NCBI RefSeq assembly: GCF_001428895.1
Contig: NZ_LMJA01000012.1
Span: 311,313 to 375,312 of the forward strand
DNA length: 64,000 nt
Direction of reading: 5' to 3'
DNA from: Mycobacterium sp. Root265
GTDB taxonomy: Bacteria; Actinomycetota; Actinomycetes; Mycobacteriales; Mycobacteriaceae
Shown here: positions 56,430 through 64,000 of the stretch, piece after piece
Layout of the letters: each line of letters starts with the position of its first letter
Position numbering within the stretch: the first letter of the stretch is position 1
The notes under the pieces: generated by a model
What the model was told of the DNA's origin: nothing
The model's input: only the letters and a program-made list of their open reading frames with translations
Database searches by the model: none
Position numbers and translations under genes: made by a program

Positions 56430-56447
56430 AGATACTGATAGGTATCT
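56430..56447. promoter_or_regulatory. TetR operator upstream of AveC copy 1
   Basis: AGATAC-N6-GTATCT, a perfect 6-bp inverted repeat about 60 bases before the gene. On the minus strand TTGAAA (56464-56469) lies just upstream as a -35, so the site would cover the -10. The identical arms recur at 60162-60179. Confidence 0.7.
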
Positions 56448-56491
56448 GAGTTACCGAGTAGACTTTCAAAACTCACAGCGAACACGCAGGT

Positions 56492-58189
56492 TCACCGAGG
56501 CGTCGGCCCCTGGGGTGCCGCGAGTTCCTGCAGCGCCGAGAGGAACAGCTCGTCCATCCGCGGGCTCAGGTCGGCCAGTGCAGTGCCGGTGGCAGAGCAC
56601 GCCGAGCCAAAGACGCGGGCAATCGCCTCGCTGTCGATGCCGGCCCCGATCGACAGGCACAGGCAGGCCATACCGTCGGCACGCAGTTCTTCGAGTGCCT
56701 TGTGAGTGTCGGCTTCGGCGTAGCGGCCCTCATAGCCGTCGTCGTAGGGGAATCCGTCCGAGAGCACCACCAGCAGGCGGTTCGGCGTGCCTGCTTCGTT
56801 CTTCAGGATCTCGCCGGCCCCACGGATACCGGCGCCCAGACGGGTGTAACCCGATGGCTGCAACTGGTTGAGCCGAGCCCGTGCCACCGCGCCGAAACGC
56901 TGCCCGAAAGTCTTGATGGCCGGTAGGTGCACGGCGTGGCGGCCCTGCGACCGGAAGGCGTAGACGGCGACCCGATCACCGAGTTCTTCCAGGGTGGCCG
57001 CGATGGTGGCCGCTGCCCGGCGCTGATGCTCGTGCACGGCGAGGCCGTCTGGGTCGGCATCGGTGGCCGATCCGGATGCGTCGACCAGGATGAGGACGCC
57101 CAGGTTGCGTTCCAGCTTGCGTCGTTCGATGTAGACGTTCTCCGGGGGTGAGTACCCGGAGCGCAGGTCCACCGACATGGCAACGAGCGCTTCGGTGTCC
57201 AGCTCGTCGCCATCCGCCCGGCCGCGCAACCGTTTGGGACCCAGGCCAACTCGGGACAGGCGCCGGCGCAGCACATCATCGTGCGGCACCTCGGCAGCGG
57301 ACACGTCTGCCTGGGTCGTCAAGGGGAAGTCGATGACCCGGCACCAGTCGGATCGGTATCTGTTGTGGTGGACGTCCCACTCCGGATACAGGGCGCCGCC
57401 AACCCCGATCGCAGCTCCGGGCGCGCCCCGGTCGGTGAATCGGATCTGCGTCGGCGACGGTCGGGCGTTGAGGCCCACCTCCTGAACCCGGCGGATGGAG
57501 CCGACCCGCAAATCGCCGCCGGCAGCCTCGTCCCCGGAGGAACGTGCACCGCCGAACAGCTTGCGCAGGAAGTTCGACAGCGCCTCGGAGTTGACGGGTG
57601 CCGCGAACAACTTGAGGATCTTGCTCTCCCCACCGGGCTCGTCGTCGTCCTCGGAAGCGTCGTCATCGGTTTCGTCGTCCCCCGACAGCCCGGCAGCATC
57701 GAAGTGCAGCGCGAGATCCTCGTCGGTGGCCGTTGCGCCGGGTCCGATCGGGTTGGCGAACAGACTGGACGGTCTGATGACGCCGAACCACTCCGGGTCA
57801 TCGGCGAGGTGCTTTCTACTCCGTGCCATCGCGAGTGACTCGCCGCTGGTTGCGGTACGCGCTGTGCCGGGCAGGTGCAGCTGAGCGGCAAGCGGCAGCC
57901 GCTCCGCCAACTCCCCCAGCACTCGGTGACCTTCGAGTGCCAGATAGCGCCGGGCGAGGGCAGGCCGGGCTCGCAAGGCCCTGACATGCACTGCGTCCAG
58001 GCTGCCGGCACCGAGAAGTGCGCTCTGTAACAGCATTTCGCGGCGTTGATGCACCGGCGAGCTTCCCGCCGTGACGAAGACGACCCTGCCGTCGGTATAC
58101 GCCGGCTGACCAGCCGGTGCTTCCATCACCTCCACCGACCTGCCAGCGATGAAGGTGGCGACGAACCGAAGTCGACCCGGAGTGCTCAC
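56492..58189 (-). CDS. VWA-domain protein, CbbO/NorD family
   Basis: A 565-residue cytoplasmic protein. A long N-terminal region carries an acidic stretch (DDETDDDASEDDDE). The C-terminal von Willebrand A domain (about 368-545) has the MIDAS motif DASGSA, then SGYTRLG, then VLSDGFPYDD. CbbO/NorD proteins work with a MoxR-type AAA+ partner (CbbQ/NorQ) to insert metals into or remodel an enzyme such as Rubisco or NO reductase. Here the partner is directly upstream, overlapping by 4 bases. Confidence 0.9.
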   Translation of the reverse strand: MSTPGRLRFVATFIAGRSVEVMEAPAGQPAYTDGRVVFVTAGSSPVHQRREMLLQSALLGAGSLDAVHVRALRARPALARRYLALEGHRVLGELAERLPLAAQLHLPGTARTATSGESLAMARSRKHLADDPEWFGVIRPSSLFANPIGPGATATDEDLALHFDAAGLSGDDETDDDASEDDDEPGGESKILKLFAAPVNSEALSNFLRKLFGGARSSGDEAAGGDLRVGSIRRVQEVGLNARPSPTQIRFTDRGAPGAAIGVGGALYPEWDVHHNRYRSDWCRVIDFPLTTQADVSAAEVPHDDVLRRRLSRVGLGPKRLRGRADGDELDTEALVAMSVDLRSGYSPPENVYIERRKLERNLGVLILVDASGSATDADPDGLAVHEHQRRAAATIAATLEELGDRVAVYAFRSQGRHAVHLPAIKTFGQRFGAVARARLNQLQPSGYTRLGAGIRGAGEILKNEAGTPNRLLVVLSDGFPYDDGYEGRYAEADTHKALEELRADGMACLCLSIGAGIDSEAIARVFGSACSATGTALADLSPRMDELFLSALQELAAPQGPTPR

Positions 58190-58983
58190 GTTCCGAGCAA
58201 CACCGCGTCGACCAGTTCACCGAGGGCACGCACGATGTCGGCGTCATCGGACAACGCCTGGACAATCCCCGCTTGAACAGCGCTGCGCAGGTTGAGTCCC
58301 TCGGCCACGAGTCCGCCGGTGAGAATCAGCATTCGGGTCGACGATCCTTCGCGCAGCGGTGATCCATCCAGGTTCCGGATGGCGTTCGCCAGTCGCACCA
58401 AGGAACGGGCGGTCGCGAACTCGATCCCGGCCTCGTATGCGACCACCTCGGTTTCGACTTCCGGTGGCGGGAAGCCGAGCTCGATGGCGATGAAGCGCTG
58501 GCGGGTCGATTCCTTGAGGCTCTTCAGGACGCTCTGATAGCCGGGGTTGTACGAGATCACCAGCTGAAAGCCTGGCGCCGCAGGCAAAGTCACGCCGAGC
58601 CGGTCAACCGGGAGTTCACGCCGATGATCAGCGAGCGGATGAATGACGACGGTGGTGTCCTGACGAGCTTCCACGATCTCGTCAAGGTAGAAGATCGCGC
58701 CTTGGCGCACCGCACGGGTGAGCGGACCGTCCACCCACACGGTCTCACCGCCCTTGAGCAGGAACCGGCCCACCAGATCCGCCGACGTCATGTCCTCGTG
58801 GCCGGCAACGGTGATCAGCTCACTCCCGAGTTCGTGGGCCATGGCTTCCACGAAGCGGGTCTTGCCACAGCCCGTCGGTCCTTTCAGCAGTACCGGTAGT
58901 CCCCGGCCCGCGGCGGCACGGAAGACCTCCACCTCCTCACCGACTGCGCGGTAAAAAGGTGCACGCGAGGGCGTTTCGATCAT
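58186..58983 (-). CDS. MoxR-type AAA+ ATPase, CbbQ/NorQ family
   Basis: A 265-residue AAA+ protein. Walker A GPTGCGKT at residues 35-42, Walker B FYLDEI at about 95-100, sensor 1 in VISYNPGYQ and the arginine finger region STRQRF are all visible. It forms a ring motor with the VWA protein. It overlaps AveC copy 2 by 4 bases and the VWA gene by 4 bases, so AveC2, NorQ and NorD are one operon. No nitric-oxide reductase or Rubisco gene lies in the window, so the client is unknown. Confidence 0.92.
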   Translation of the reverse strand: MIETPSRAPFYRAVGEEVEVFRAAAGRGLPVLLKGPTGCGKTRFVEAMAHELGSELITVAGHEDMTSADLVGRFLLKGGETVWVDGPLTRAVRQGAIFYLDEIVEARQDTTVVIHPLADHRRELPVDRLGVTLPAAPGFQLVISYNPGYQSVLKSLKESTRQRFIAIELGFPPPEVETEVVAYEAGIEFATARSLVRLANAIRNLDGSPLREGSSTRMLILTGGLVAEGLNLRSAVQAGIVQALSDDADIVRALGELVDAVLLGT

Positions 58984-60152
58984 TCTCCATTCCGTTCGAA
59001 CGGGATGACCGGTGGCATGGTCGCGCCTTCGGGGAGCACGAACACTCCGTCGGTGTTGACGTAACCCGAATGCCTGGTCGGTACCGGCAGGTCCGGGTGC
59101 GGACAGGGCTTGTCCGTGCCGTCACCGCAGATCCCACCGTTGAAGTACGACCGCTTCATGTGGTCCTCGGGCCAGGGATCGGCGTGCATGCCCAACCAGA
59201 TCGCCGGGATGTTGTAGAAGATGAAGAAGCACGCGCTCACGCCGGCGAAGATGGCGAGAAAGCGGGTGAACTGCTGCCGGACGAATCCTCCACGGACGCT
59301 GTCGAGTCCGCGTTCGACGATGGTGCGGCCGCGATCGTCGGTGAAGAACCGCAGGCAACACAATGCCGTCTGGACCGCTCCCCACATCAAGCCCTCATAC
59401 ACCGGCCACTGGTAGTAGGTGCCTGCGTTGAACGACAGTGCCCTGATGGCTCCGGGATAGGTGTAGAGCCCGGTCGGAAGCAGGACGAGGGCTTCCATCA
59501 CGAAATCGAAGACGAACGCGATGGCGTACGTAACGGCGATCAACCGAAGCGTGCTGATATTGGGCCAGCGCGTCTTGATCTTGCGCATGATCCAACAGCC
59601 GATGATGGTGATCATCAGCACGCCATAGGCATAACCCGGCGCGTTGGTCAGCAGCGGTTCGGCCACCATGGCGCCGGGCTCCTCTGCCGAGGTCCACCCA
59701 GGAATATAGGGGGCCCACGAACCCATGTTGAACAGCCAGGTGTTGTAGGTACACCAGGTGTTGAAGTAGTTCAGGAACGGGTCCTGGAAGAACATCAGGC
59801 CCATGGATATCAACAGCATGCCGTCGAGAGTGATCCTGCGTTCTTGACGCCACGGTTTGATGAAGAAGAACCACAGTGCGAACGGCAGAGCGAGCCACAG
59901 AATGATCGCGTTCGCCATGAGCGGGATCTTCATGAAGAGCGGGGGTTCACTCGGCCCTTGAGGCACCCGCTCGAAGTAGGGCCCGGTGATCCACCGGATC
60001 CACACATATATCTGCATCGCGAGGATCAGGCCGCCGACGACGGCGAGGATCTTGACCGTATTCGACTTCTGCTTCACCCCGGCGGTGGATAGCGTTGCGG
60101 CGCTGACAGACTCGGTGACTGCGGGGTCGCTTCGGTTGGACAGTTCACTCAT
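58980..60152 (-). CDS. AveC-family membrane protein (second copy)
   Basis: A 390-residue paralogue of the 55202-56371 protein, by eye above 80% identical outside the first 30 residues, with the same PYFERVP, PWRQERRITLDG, FFQDPFLNYFNTW and CCLRFFTDDRGRT blocks. The ATG at 60152 is used; an in-frame GTG at 60170 lies inside the operator. It leads an operon with norQ and norD and is divergent from a TetR gene. Mycobacterial AveC homologues have no assigned reaction; a spirocyclase role is only by name. Confidence 0.9.
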   Translation of the reverse strand: MSELSNRSDPAVTESVSAATLSTAGVKQKSNTVKILAVVGGLILAMQIYVWIRWITGPYFERVPQGPSEPPLFMKIPLMANAIILWLALPFALWFFFIKPWRQERRITLDGMLLISMGLMFFQDPFLNYFNTWCTYNTWLFNMGSWAPYIPGWTSAEEPGAMVAEPLLTNAPGYAYGVLMITIIGCWIMRKIKTRWPNISTLRLIAVTYAIAFVFDFVMEALVLLPTGLYTYPGAIRALSFNAGTYYQWPVYEGLMWGAVQTALCCLRFFTDDRGRTIVERGLDSVRGGFVRQQFTRFLAIFAGVSACFFIFYNIPAIWLGMHADPWPEDHMKRSYFNGGICGDGTDKPCPHPDLPVPTRHSGYVNTDGVFVLPEGATMPPVIPFERNGE

Positions 60153-60161
60153 AGACGAAGA

Positions 60162-60179
60162 AGATACCACTCAGTATCT
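60162..60179. promoter_or_regulatory. TetR operator upstream of AveC copy 2
   Basis: AGATAC-N6-GTATCT, arms identical to those at 56430-56447. It lies between AveC2 and the divergent TetR gene. A TATAG core at 60189-60193 can serve as the -10 in both directions (TATAGT for the TetR gene). Confidence 0.75.
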
Positions 60180-60222
60180 GGTTAACTCTATAGTTTCTCG
60201 GATCCTGTGCCACAATGGGCCC

Positions 60223-60825
60223 ATGGTCGAGCAGTGGACACGCGAGCGTCGCCTCGAGCGCACCCGAGCACTGCTGCTGGATGCCGCCGAAGAGGTGTTC
60301 GCCGACAAGGGGTTCGCCCCTGCCAGCCTCGACGACATCGCCCGGGCTGCCGGCTACACAAAGGGCGCGATCTACAAGCACTTCGACACCAAAGAAGAAC
60401 TGTTCTTCGCCGTGAGCGACCGCTACTGGCGCCGCTACTTCGACAATTTTGCCGAGGTGCTGTCCTCGGCCACCGAGGTCGGTGCGCACGAACTCGACGC
60501 CATCGCCGCGAGGTGGCGACAGTTGAGCCTCGACCGGGGCGCCGAGCACAGTGCACTGGGCCACGAGTTCACCCTCTACCTGCTGCGCAACCCCGACGCG
60601 CGGGAACGCGTCGCCGGCAAACGTTCCGAAGTTGTCGAGGCGCTCAGTCGATTCATCATCGAGGGCATGGAGCGTATCGGCGCGACGCTGCTCATACCTC
60701 CCCTGACCTTCGCCCAGGTCCTGGTTGCCACCAGTGACTCAGTGGTGCTGGGGAGTCAACTCGATGATGTCGATCTCTACCGGCCGATCGTGGAGATGTA
60801 CATGTCGGCCATCAAACTGAGCTGA
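60223..60825 (+). CDS. TetR family transcriptional regulator
   Basis: A 200-residue regulator. The helix-turn-helix is at about 15-60 (LLDAAEEVFADKGFAPASL, then DDIARAAGYTKGAIYKHF, an almost canonical TetR motif). ATG 60223 is used and ATG 60214 is an alternative; no strong ribosome site is seen. It is divergent from AveC2-norQ-norD and is the natural owner of the two AGATAC-N6-GTATCT sites. Confidence 0.92.
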   Translation: MVEQWTRERRLERTRALLLDAAEEVFADKGFAPASLDDIARAAGYTKGAIYKHFDTKEELFFAVSDRYWRRYFDNFAEVLSSATEVGAHELDAIAARWRQLSLDRGAEHSALGHEFTLYLLRNPDARERVAGKRSEVVEALSRFIIEGMERIGATLLIPPLTFAQVLVATSDSVVLGSQLDDVDLYRPIVEMYMSAIKLS

Positions 60826-60894
60826 CCTGTCTCCAGAGACACGGGCGCTGCGACCGACAGTTCGGCGGCCGCCGGAGTTCGACGATGCGAACCG

Positions 60895-61725
60895 TCAGCT
60901 CGCCGAGACCATCTGTCGCAGTTCGGAGATTGCTCCGGATCGGGTGTCGTAGACCTGGACAACGGCCTGGTCGCCGGGCTGAAGGAAGGTCGTTGCGCCC
61001 AGCGGGGTGTACTTCGTCGCCCCGATACCGATCAGCACGTTCTCGGGGTGACCACTGGCCGCCATCAACGCGCCGACATCCTCGAGCGGGCTGTCCGGGG
61101 AGCCCTTTTGGTTGGAGAGCCGCTCGACAATCCAGTCGAGTAGCACCTCACCGTAGTACGAGTAGCCCGACAGCGGGCTGTCGACTCCGTAGGCGTGCTC
61201 CTGGCCGTCGGCGGTGTGCAGATAACACGCCAGCCGCAGCGTGGACGTGGGGCCGTCCGGCGTCAGATCCGAGATCTCGAAGAACTGTGGCGCAACCCCC
61301 TTGGACGCCGGACCCCAATTCTTCTTGTGACTGATCTTCGCGGCGTTGGGCCGCCGGATCGAGCAGTCATTGAACGCACCGAGCGCGAACGGCTGCACAC
61401 CCACCACCGTGTCGCCACGCCACGACACGCGGCACGCCACAGCGACCTCGGGCTCGATCTGCAAGTTGAGCGGGCCGTCCACGGTGCCCGACCGCGGCAG
61501 GCCGATCATGGTGCGCGACAGTGGAAACTCACCGAGGAAGGTGTCGTGTCCCGGTGCGTACCAGGGGAAGATGCCCTTGGGCGCGGCTCCCTCGGAGTCG
61601 ACGTTCACGAAGTCCGCCGCTTCCCCGGCCTGCTCCAGGTGGCCGGCGAAATTGCCGGCCACACCCAACCCGAACCATGTCCGCAGCTCGGCATCGTCGA
61701 GCGTGATCAAGCGTGGGCCGCTCAT
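60895..61725 (-). CDS. DUF5718-like protein (FAH-related) of unknown function
   Basis: A 276-residue protein. It has GLGVAGNFAGHLEQAGEA, PKGIFPWYAP, NLQIEPEVAVAC and FGAFNDCS-type motifs (here ALGAFNDCSIRRP, then KISHKKNWG), which I recall from the uncharacterised DUF5718 family; parts resemble the fumarylacetoacetate hydrolase fold. It overlaps the preceding dehydrogenase gene by 4 bases. It may act on the keto-acid product, but this is inference. Confidence 0.75.
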   Translation of the reverse strand: MSGPRLITLDDAELRTWFGLGVAGNFAGHLEQAGEAADFVNVDSEGAAPKGIFPWYAPGHDTFLGEFPLSRTMIGLPRSGTVDGPLNLQIEPEVAVACRVSWRGDTVVGVQPFALGAFNDCSIRRPNAAKISHKKNWGPASKGVAPQFFEISDLTPDGPTSTLRLACYLHTADGQEHAYGVDSPLSGYSYYGEVLLDWIVERLSNQKGSPDSPLEDVGALMAASGHPENVLIGIGATKYTPLGATTFLQPGDQAVVQVYDTRSGAISELRQMVSAS

Positions 61726-62801
61726 GGCGCCGTCACCGCGTCGGCGACCGCTTGCCCGAGAGTCTCGGTGGTGGCCATTCCGCCCATGTCCGGGGTCAAC
61801 GTGTCACCGCCGCGGGCTAGCACCGCCTCGACCGCAGTGAGCACTGCGGCGCCGGCCTCAGGTTCACCGAGGTGCTCCAGCATCATGGAGGCGCACCAGA
61901 TCTGGCCGATCGGGTTGGCAATTCCCTTTCCGGCGATGTCGGGCGCGGACCCGTGCACGGGCTCGAACAGGCTGGGAAACTTCCGCTCCGGGTTGATGTT
62001 GGCGCTGGGAGCGATGCCGATGGTGCCGGTGCACGCGGGGCCGAGGTCGGACAGGATGTCGCCGAACAGGTTCGAGGCGACGACGACGTCGAACCAGTCG
62101 GGGTGCATGACGAAGTTCGCCGTGAGGATGTCGATGTGGTACTTGTCGACATCGATATCGGGGTAGTTGGCGGCCATTGCCTGTACGCGTTCGTCCCAGT
62201 ACGGCATGGAGATGGAGATGCCGTTGCTCTTGGTGGCTGATGTCAGGTGCTTCTTGGGCCGGGTCGCGGCGAGATCGAACGCGAACTTGAGTATGCGGTC
62301 GACTCCGGTGCGAGTCATGGTGGTTTCCTGCATGACGATCTCGCGGTCGGTGCCCTCGAAGATCTTTCCCCCGACGCTCGAGTATTCGCCTTCGGTGTTT
62401 TCCCGGACGACATAGAAGTCGACGTCACCGGGTTGGCGTCCGGCCAGCGGGCTGGGCACGCCGGGCATCAACCGGACCGGCCGCAGGTTGACGTACTGGT
62501 CGAACGCACGTCGGAACTGCAGCAGGCTCCCCCACAGCGAGATGTGATCGGGCACCACGTCCGGCCAGCCGACCGCACCGAAGTAGATGGCGTCGAACTC
62601 CTGCAGTTCACCGAACCAGTTGTCGGGCAGCATTTTCCCGTGCTTGAGGTAGTAGTCGGCACTGGAATGGTCGAAGTGCTCGAAGTCGAGGTTCAGGTCG
62701 AACGCGTGCGCGGCCGCCTCCAGGACGCGCAGCCCTTCGGGCACCACTTCGGTACCGATGCCATCGCCGGGGATGACGGCGATGCGATGGGTCCGTGACA
62801 T
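61722..62801 (-). CDS. tartrate/D-malate dehydrogenase (isopropylmalate dehydrogenase family)
   Basis: A 359-residue metal- and NAD-dependent beta-decarboxylating dehydrogenase. Motifs include AVIPGDGIGTEVVPEG, the substrate-binding YVNLRPVRL, VRENTEGEYSSVGG and NLFGDILSDLGP, and the NAD-binding GSAPDIAGKGIANP. The pattern is closest to tartrate dehydrogenase/D-malate dehydrogenase rather than LeuB. It starts 1 base after the D-2-hydroxyacid dehydrogenase stop. Confidence 0.93.
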   Translation of the reverse strand: MSRTHRIAVIPGDGIGTEVVPEGLRVLEAAAHAFDLNLDFEHFDHSSADYYLKHGKMLPDNWFGELQEFDAIYFGAVGWPDVVPDHISLWGSLLQFRRAFDQYVNLRPVRLMPGVPSPLAGRQPGDVDFYVVRENTEGEYSSVGGKIFEGTDREIVMQETTMTRTGVDRILKFAFDLAATRPKKHLTSATKSNGISISMPYWDERVQAMAANYPDIDVDKYHIDILTANFVMHPDWFDVVVASNLFGDILSDLGPACTGTIGIAPSANINPERKFPSLFEPVHGSAPDIAGKGIANPIGQIWCASMMLEHLGEPEAGAAVLTAVEAVLARGGDTLTPDMGGMATTETLGQAVADAVTAP

Positions 62802-62802
62802 G

Positions 62803-63774
62803 TCAGGAAGGTCCTTTCGGTGCGTGTTCAGGGTTTGTTGACGGGATGGCGTGGTTCGGCCCGCCCAGGACGGCGATGACGTCGGCGGCGGCGCTCAAAC
62901 CGGCCCGCGACCGGGCCTCGACGGTCTGCCCGGCGAGATGGGAGGTCACGATGACGTCGTCGCGGCCCCGCAGCCGGCTTTCGGCCGGCAACGGTTCGGC
63001 GTCGAGTACGTCGAGGGCTGCCCCGGCGATCGCACCGGAGTCCAATGCGTCGACGAGGGCCTCCTCGTCGACCAGCGATCCGCGGGCGGTGTTGATGAGC
63101 ACGGCGGTAGGCTTCATCGATTCGAACGCCGAGGCGTCGATCATCCGTCGGGTGCGGTCATCGGTCTTGGTGTGCAGGCTCAGGTAGTCAGCCCGGTTCA
63201 GAACGGTGTCGCGGTCGACGAACTGCACCGCCGTTGCAGCGTTGTCCGGGTGCGCGGTATGCACCAGGACAGTCATCCCGAAGGCGGTCGCGAGCGTGGC
63301 GACTGCGCGACCGCTCGGCCCGAAACCGATTATTCCCAAGGTCGTTCCGCGGAGTTCGCGTCCGGCGTCACGCGGCCAGCCGCCCGCCCGCACGCCATCG
63401 ATGATGGCGGTGAGTCGGCGCGCCGACATCAGCATCAAGGCAATTGTCATCTCGGCGACGGCGTCGTGGTTCACGCCCGGGGTGTTGCAGACCCGGATCC
63501 CGCGGTCGGTGGCGGCAGCGACATCAATGGAGTCGTACCCCACGCCGCTGCGCGCGATCACCCGCAATACGGTCGCGTCCGCAAGCATGTCGGCGGTGAC
63601 CGGCTCACTGGCGATGATGGCGCCGTGCACGCCATCGAACAAGGCTCGCGCTTCCTCGCGATGTCGTGGTCTGGTCGCCGGGCGGTAGATGATCTCGTGG
63701 CCGTGTCGGCGCAGGAGTGTGTCGACCTCGCCGCCCGGGACGAGGTAGTCGGTGGTCACCAGAACGCGCGACAT
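62803..63774 (-). CDS. D-2-hydroxyacid dehydrogenase
   Basis: A 323-residue NAD-dependent dehydrogenase of the phosphoglycerate dehydrogenase family. The Rossmann motif is LGIIGFGPSGRAV, the catalytic Arg lies in INTARGSLVDEEAL, Glu in DVLDAEPLP and His in TSHLAGQT. It is the first gene of the three-gene unit with the tartrate/D-malate dehydrogenase and the DUF5718-like gene; oxidation of a 2-hydroxy-acid is likely. Confidence 0.92.
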   Translation of the reverse strand: MSRVLVTTDYLVPGGEVDTLLRRHGHEIIYRPATRPRHREEARALFDGVHGAIIASEPVTADMLADATVLRVIARSGVGYDSIDVAAATDRGIRVCNTPGVNHDAVAEMTIALMLMSARRLTAIIDGVRAGGWPRDAGRELRGTTLGIIGFGPSGRAVATLATAFGMTVLVHTAHPDNAATAVQFVDRDTVLNRADYLSLHTKTDDRTRRMIDASAFESMKPTAVLINTARGSLVDEEALVDALDSGAIAGAALDVLDAEPLPAESRLRGRDDVIVTSHLAGQTVEARSRAGLSAAADVIAVLGGPNHAIPSTNPEHAPKGPS

Positions 63775-63860
63775 CGTTTCTTCCTACTCTTCGTGTCCGT
63801 GGTCGGGTCGGAGTGCTCGATCTGGCATGGCTCGGCAGTGGCCACCCGCTGAGCACCGCG

Positions 63861-63889
63861 GGCCGCCGCCCGGTCCGTGGGCGGCGGCC
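63861..63889. terminator. GC-rich hairpin near the window end
   Basis: Perfect 11-base arms (63861-63871 and 63879-63889) with a 7-base loop and no T-run. It could end transcription of a unit coming from either side; the genes beyond the window are not seen. The rest of 63775-64000 has no supported gene. Confidence 0.5.
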
Positions 63890-64000
63890 ATCCTCAGCAT
63901 CGAGGATTACGGAGTGACGGTCACGATGACGCGGCAGCGGTGTGCCGGCTGCCGCGGACCGTTGTGTCCTCAGCCGGCCCGTCCATCGCGGCATGTTCGC

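Noticed and set aside
63907-64000. Possible end of a minus-strand gene (product ending VIVTVTP).
   Set aside because: An in-frame stop lies only about 20 codons upstream within the window, so a conserved gene end is not supported.

Overview
The window reads as high-GC (by eye about two-thirds G+C) actinobacterial chromosome, most likely a fast-growing mycobacterium (Mycolicibacterium type). The grounds are frequent GTG starts, 4-base ATGA/GTGA overlaps, an IdeR-like iron box, SigF-like promoters, PAS-ANTAR and AveC-family genes, and typical mycobacterial gene content. It is densely coded, with no gap above about 300 bases. I saw no rRNA, tRNA, CRISPR array, transposase, integrase or phage gene. 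It looks like a run of metabolic and transport islands, most carrying their own regulator and recognisable operators.

Layout. 1-7.6 kb: urea carboxylase (cut by the window edge), allophanate hydrolase with an extra C-terminal domain, a 2-oxoglutarate/Fe(II) dioxygenase, a sodium:solute symporter and a TetR regulator. 7.7-13.7 kb: a GNAT-like protein, molybdate uptake (HTH-Mop regulator, ModA, ModB, ModC) and Kup. 13.7-19.3 kb: a CsbD stress protein, then a GntR/FadR regulator divergent from a MatC-type carrier, a CaiB/BaiF CoA-transferase and a fused carboxyltransferase, probably malonate or a related acid. 19.3-26.9 kb: a CitAB-like two-component system with an isocitrate lyase/PEP mutase family enzyme, divergent from TctCBA and an MFS carrier. 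27-35.1 kb: a divergent glutamate synthase large subunit, a CysJ-like diflavin reductase and a HemS/HmuS-like protein in one unit behind an iron box. 35.2-40.4 kb: a second CsbD gene, a three-gene P450/SDR/unknown operon with a divergent TetR, a PAS-ANTAR protein, and an Hsp20 behind a CIRCE-like element. 40.7-49.7 kb: metallophosphoesterase, DapA-family and class II aldolase genes under an XRE-cupin regulator, a sugar isomerase/SDR pair, a SHOCT protein and a GGDEF-EAL protein. 49.9-55.1 kb: an MTHFR-like protein, a methyltransferase, YihY/BrkB, a GGDEF protein and an alpha/beta hydrolase. 55.2-60.8 kb: two AveC-family paralogues around a NorQ/NorD (CbbQ/CbbO) pair, with a divergent TetR and two matching operators. 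60.9-63.8 kb: a D-2-hydroxyacid dehydrogenase, a tartrate/D-malate dehydrogenase and a DUF5718-like gene.

The two most unusual units are (i) GltB-like, diflavin reductase and HemS-like, where the reductase stands where GltD would be expected, and (ii) AveC2-norQ-norD plus AveC1, joined into one putative TetR regulon by identical AGATAC-N6-GTATCT palindromes. All functions are read from sequence motifs and context; no database search was possible.
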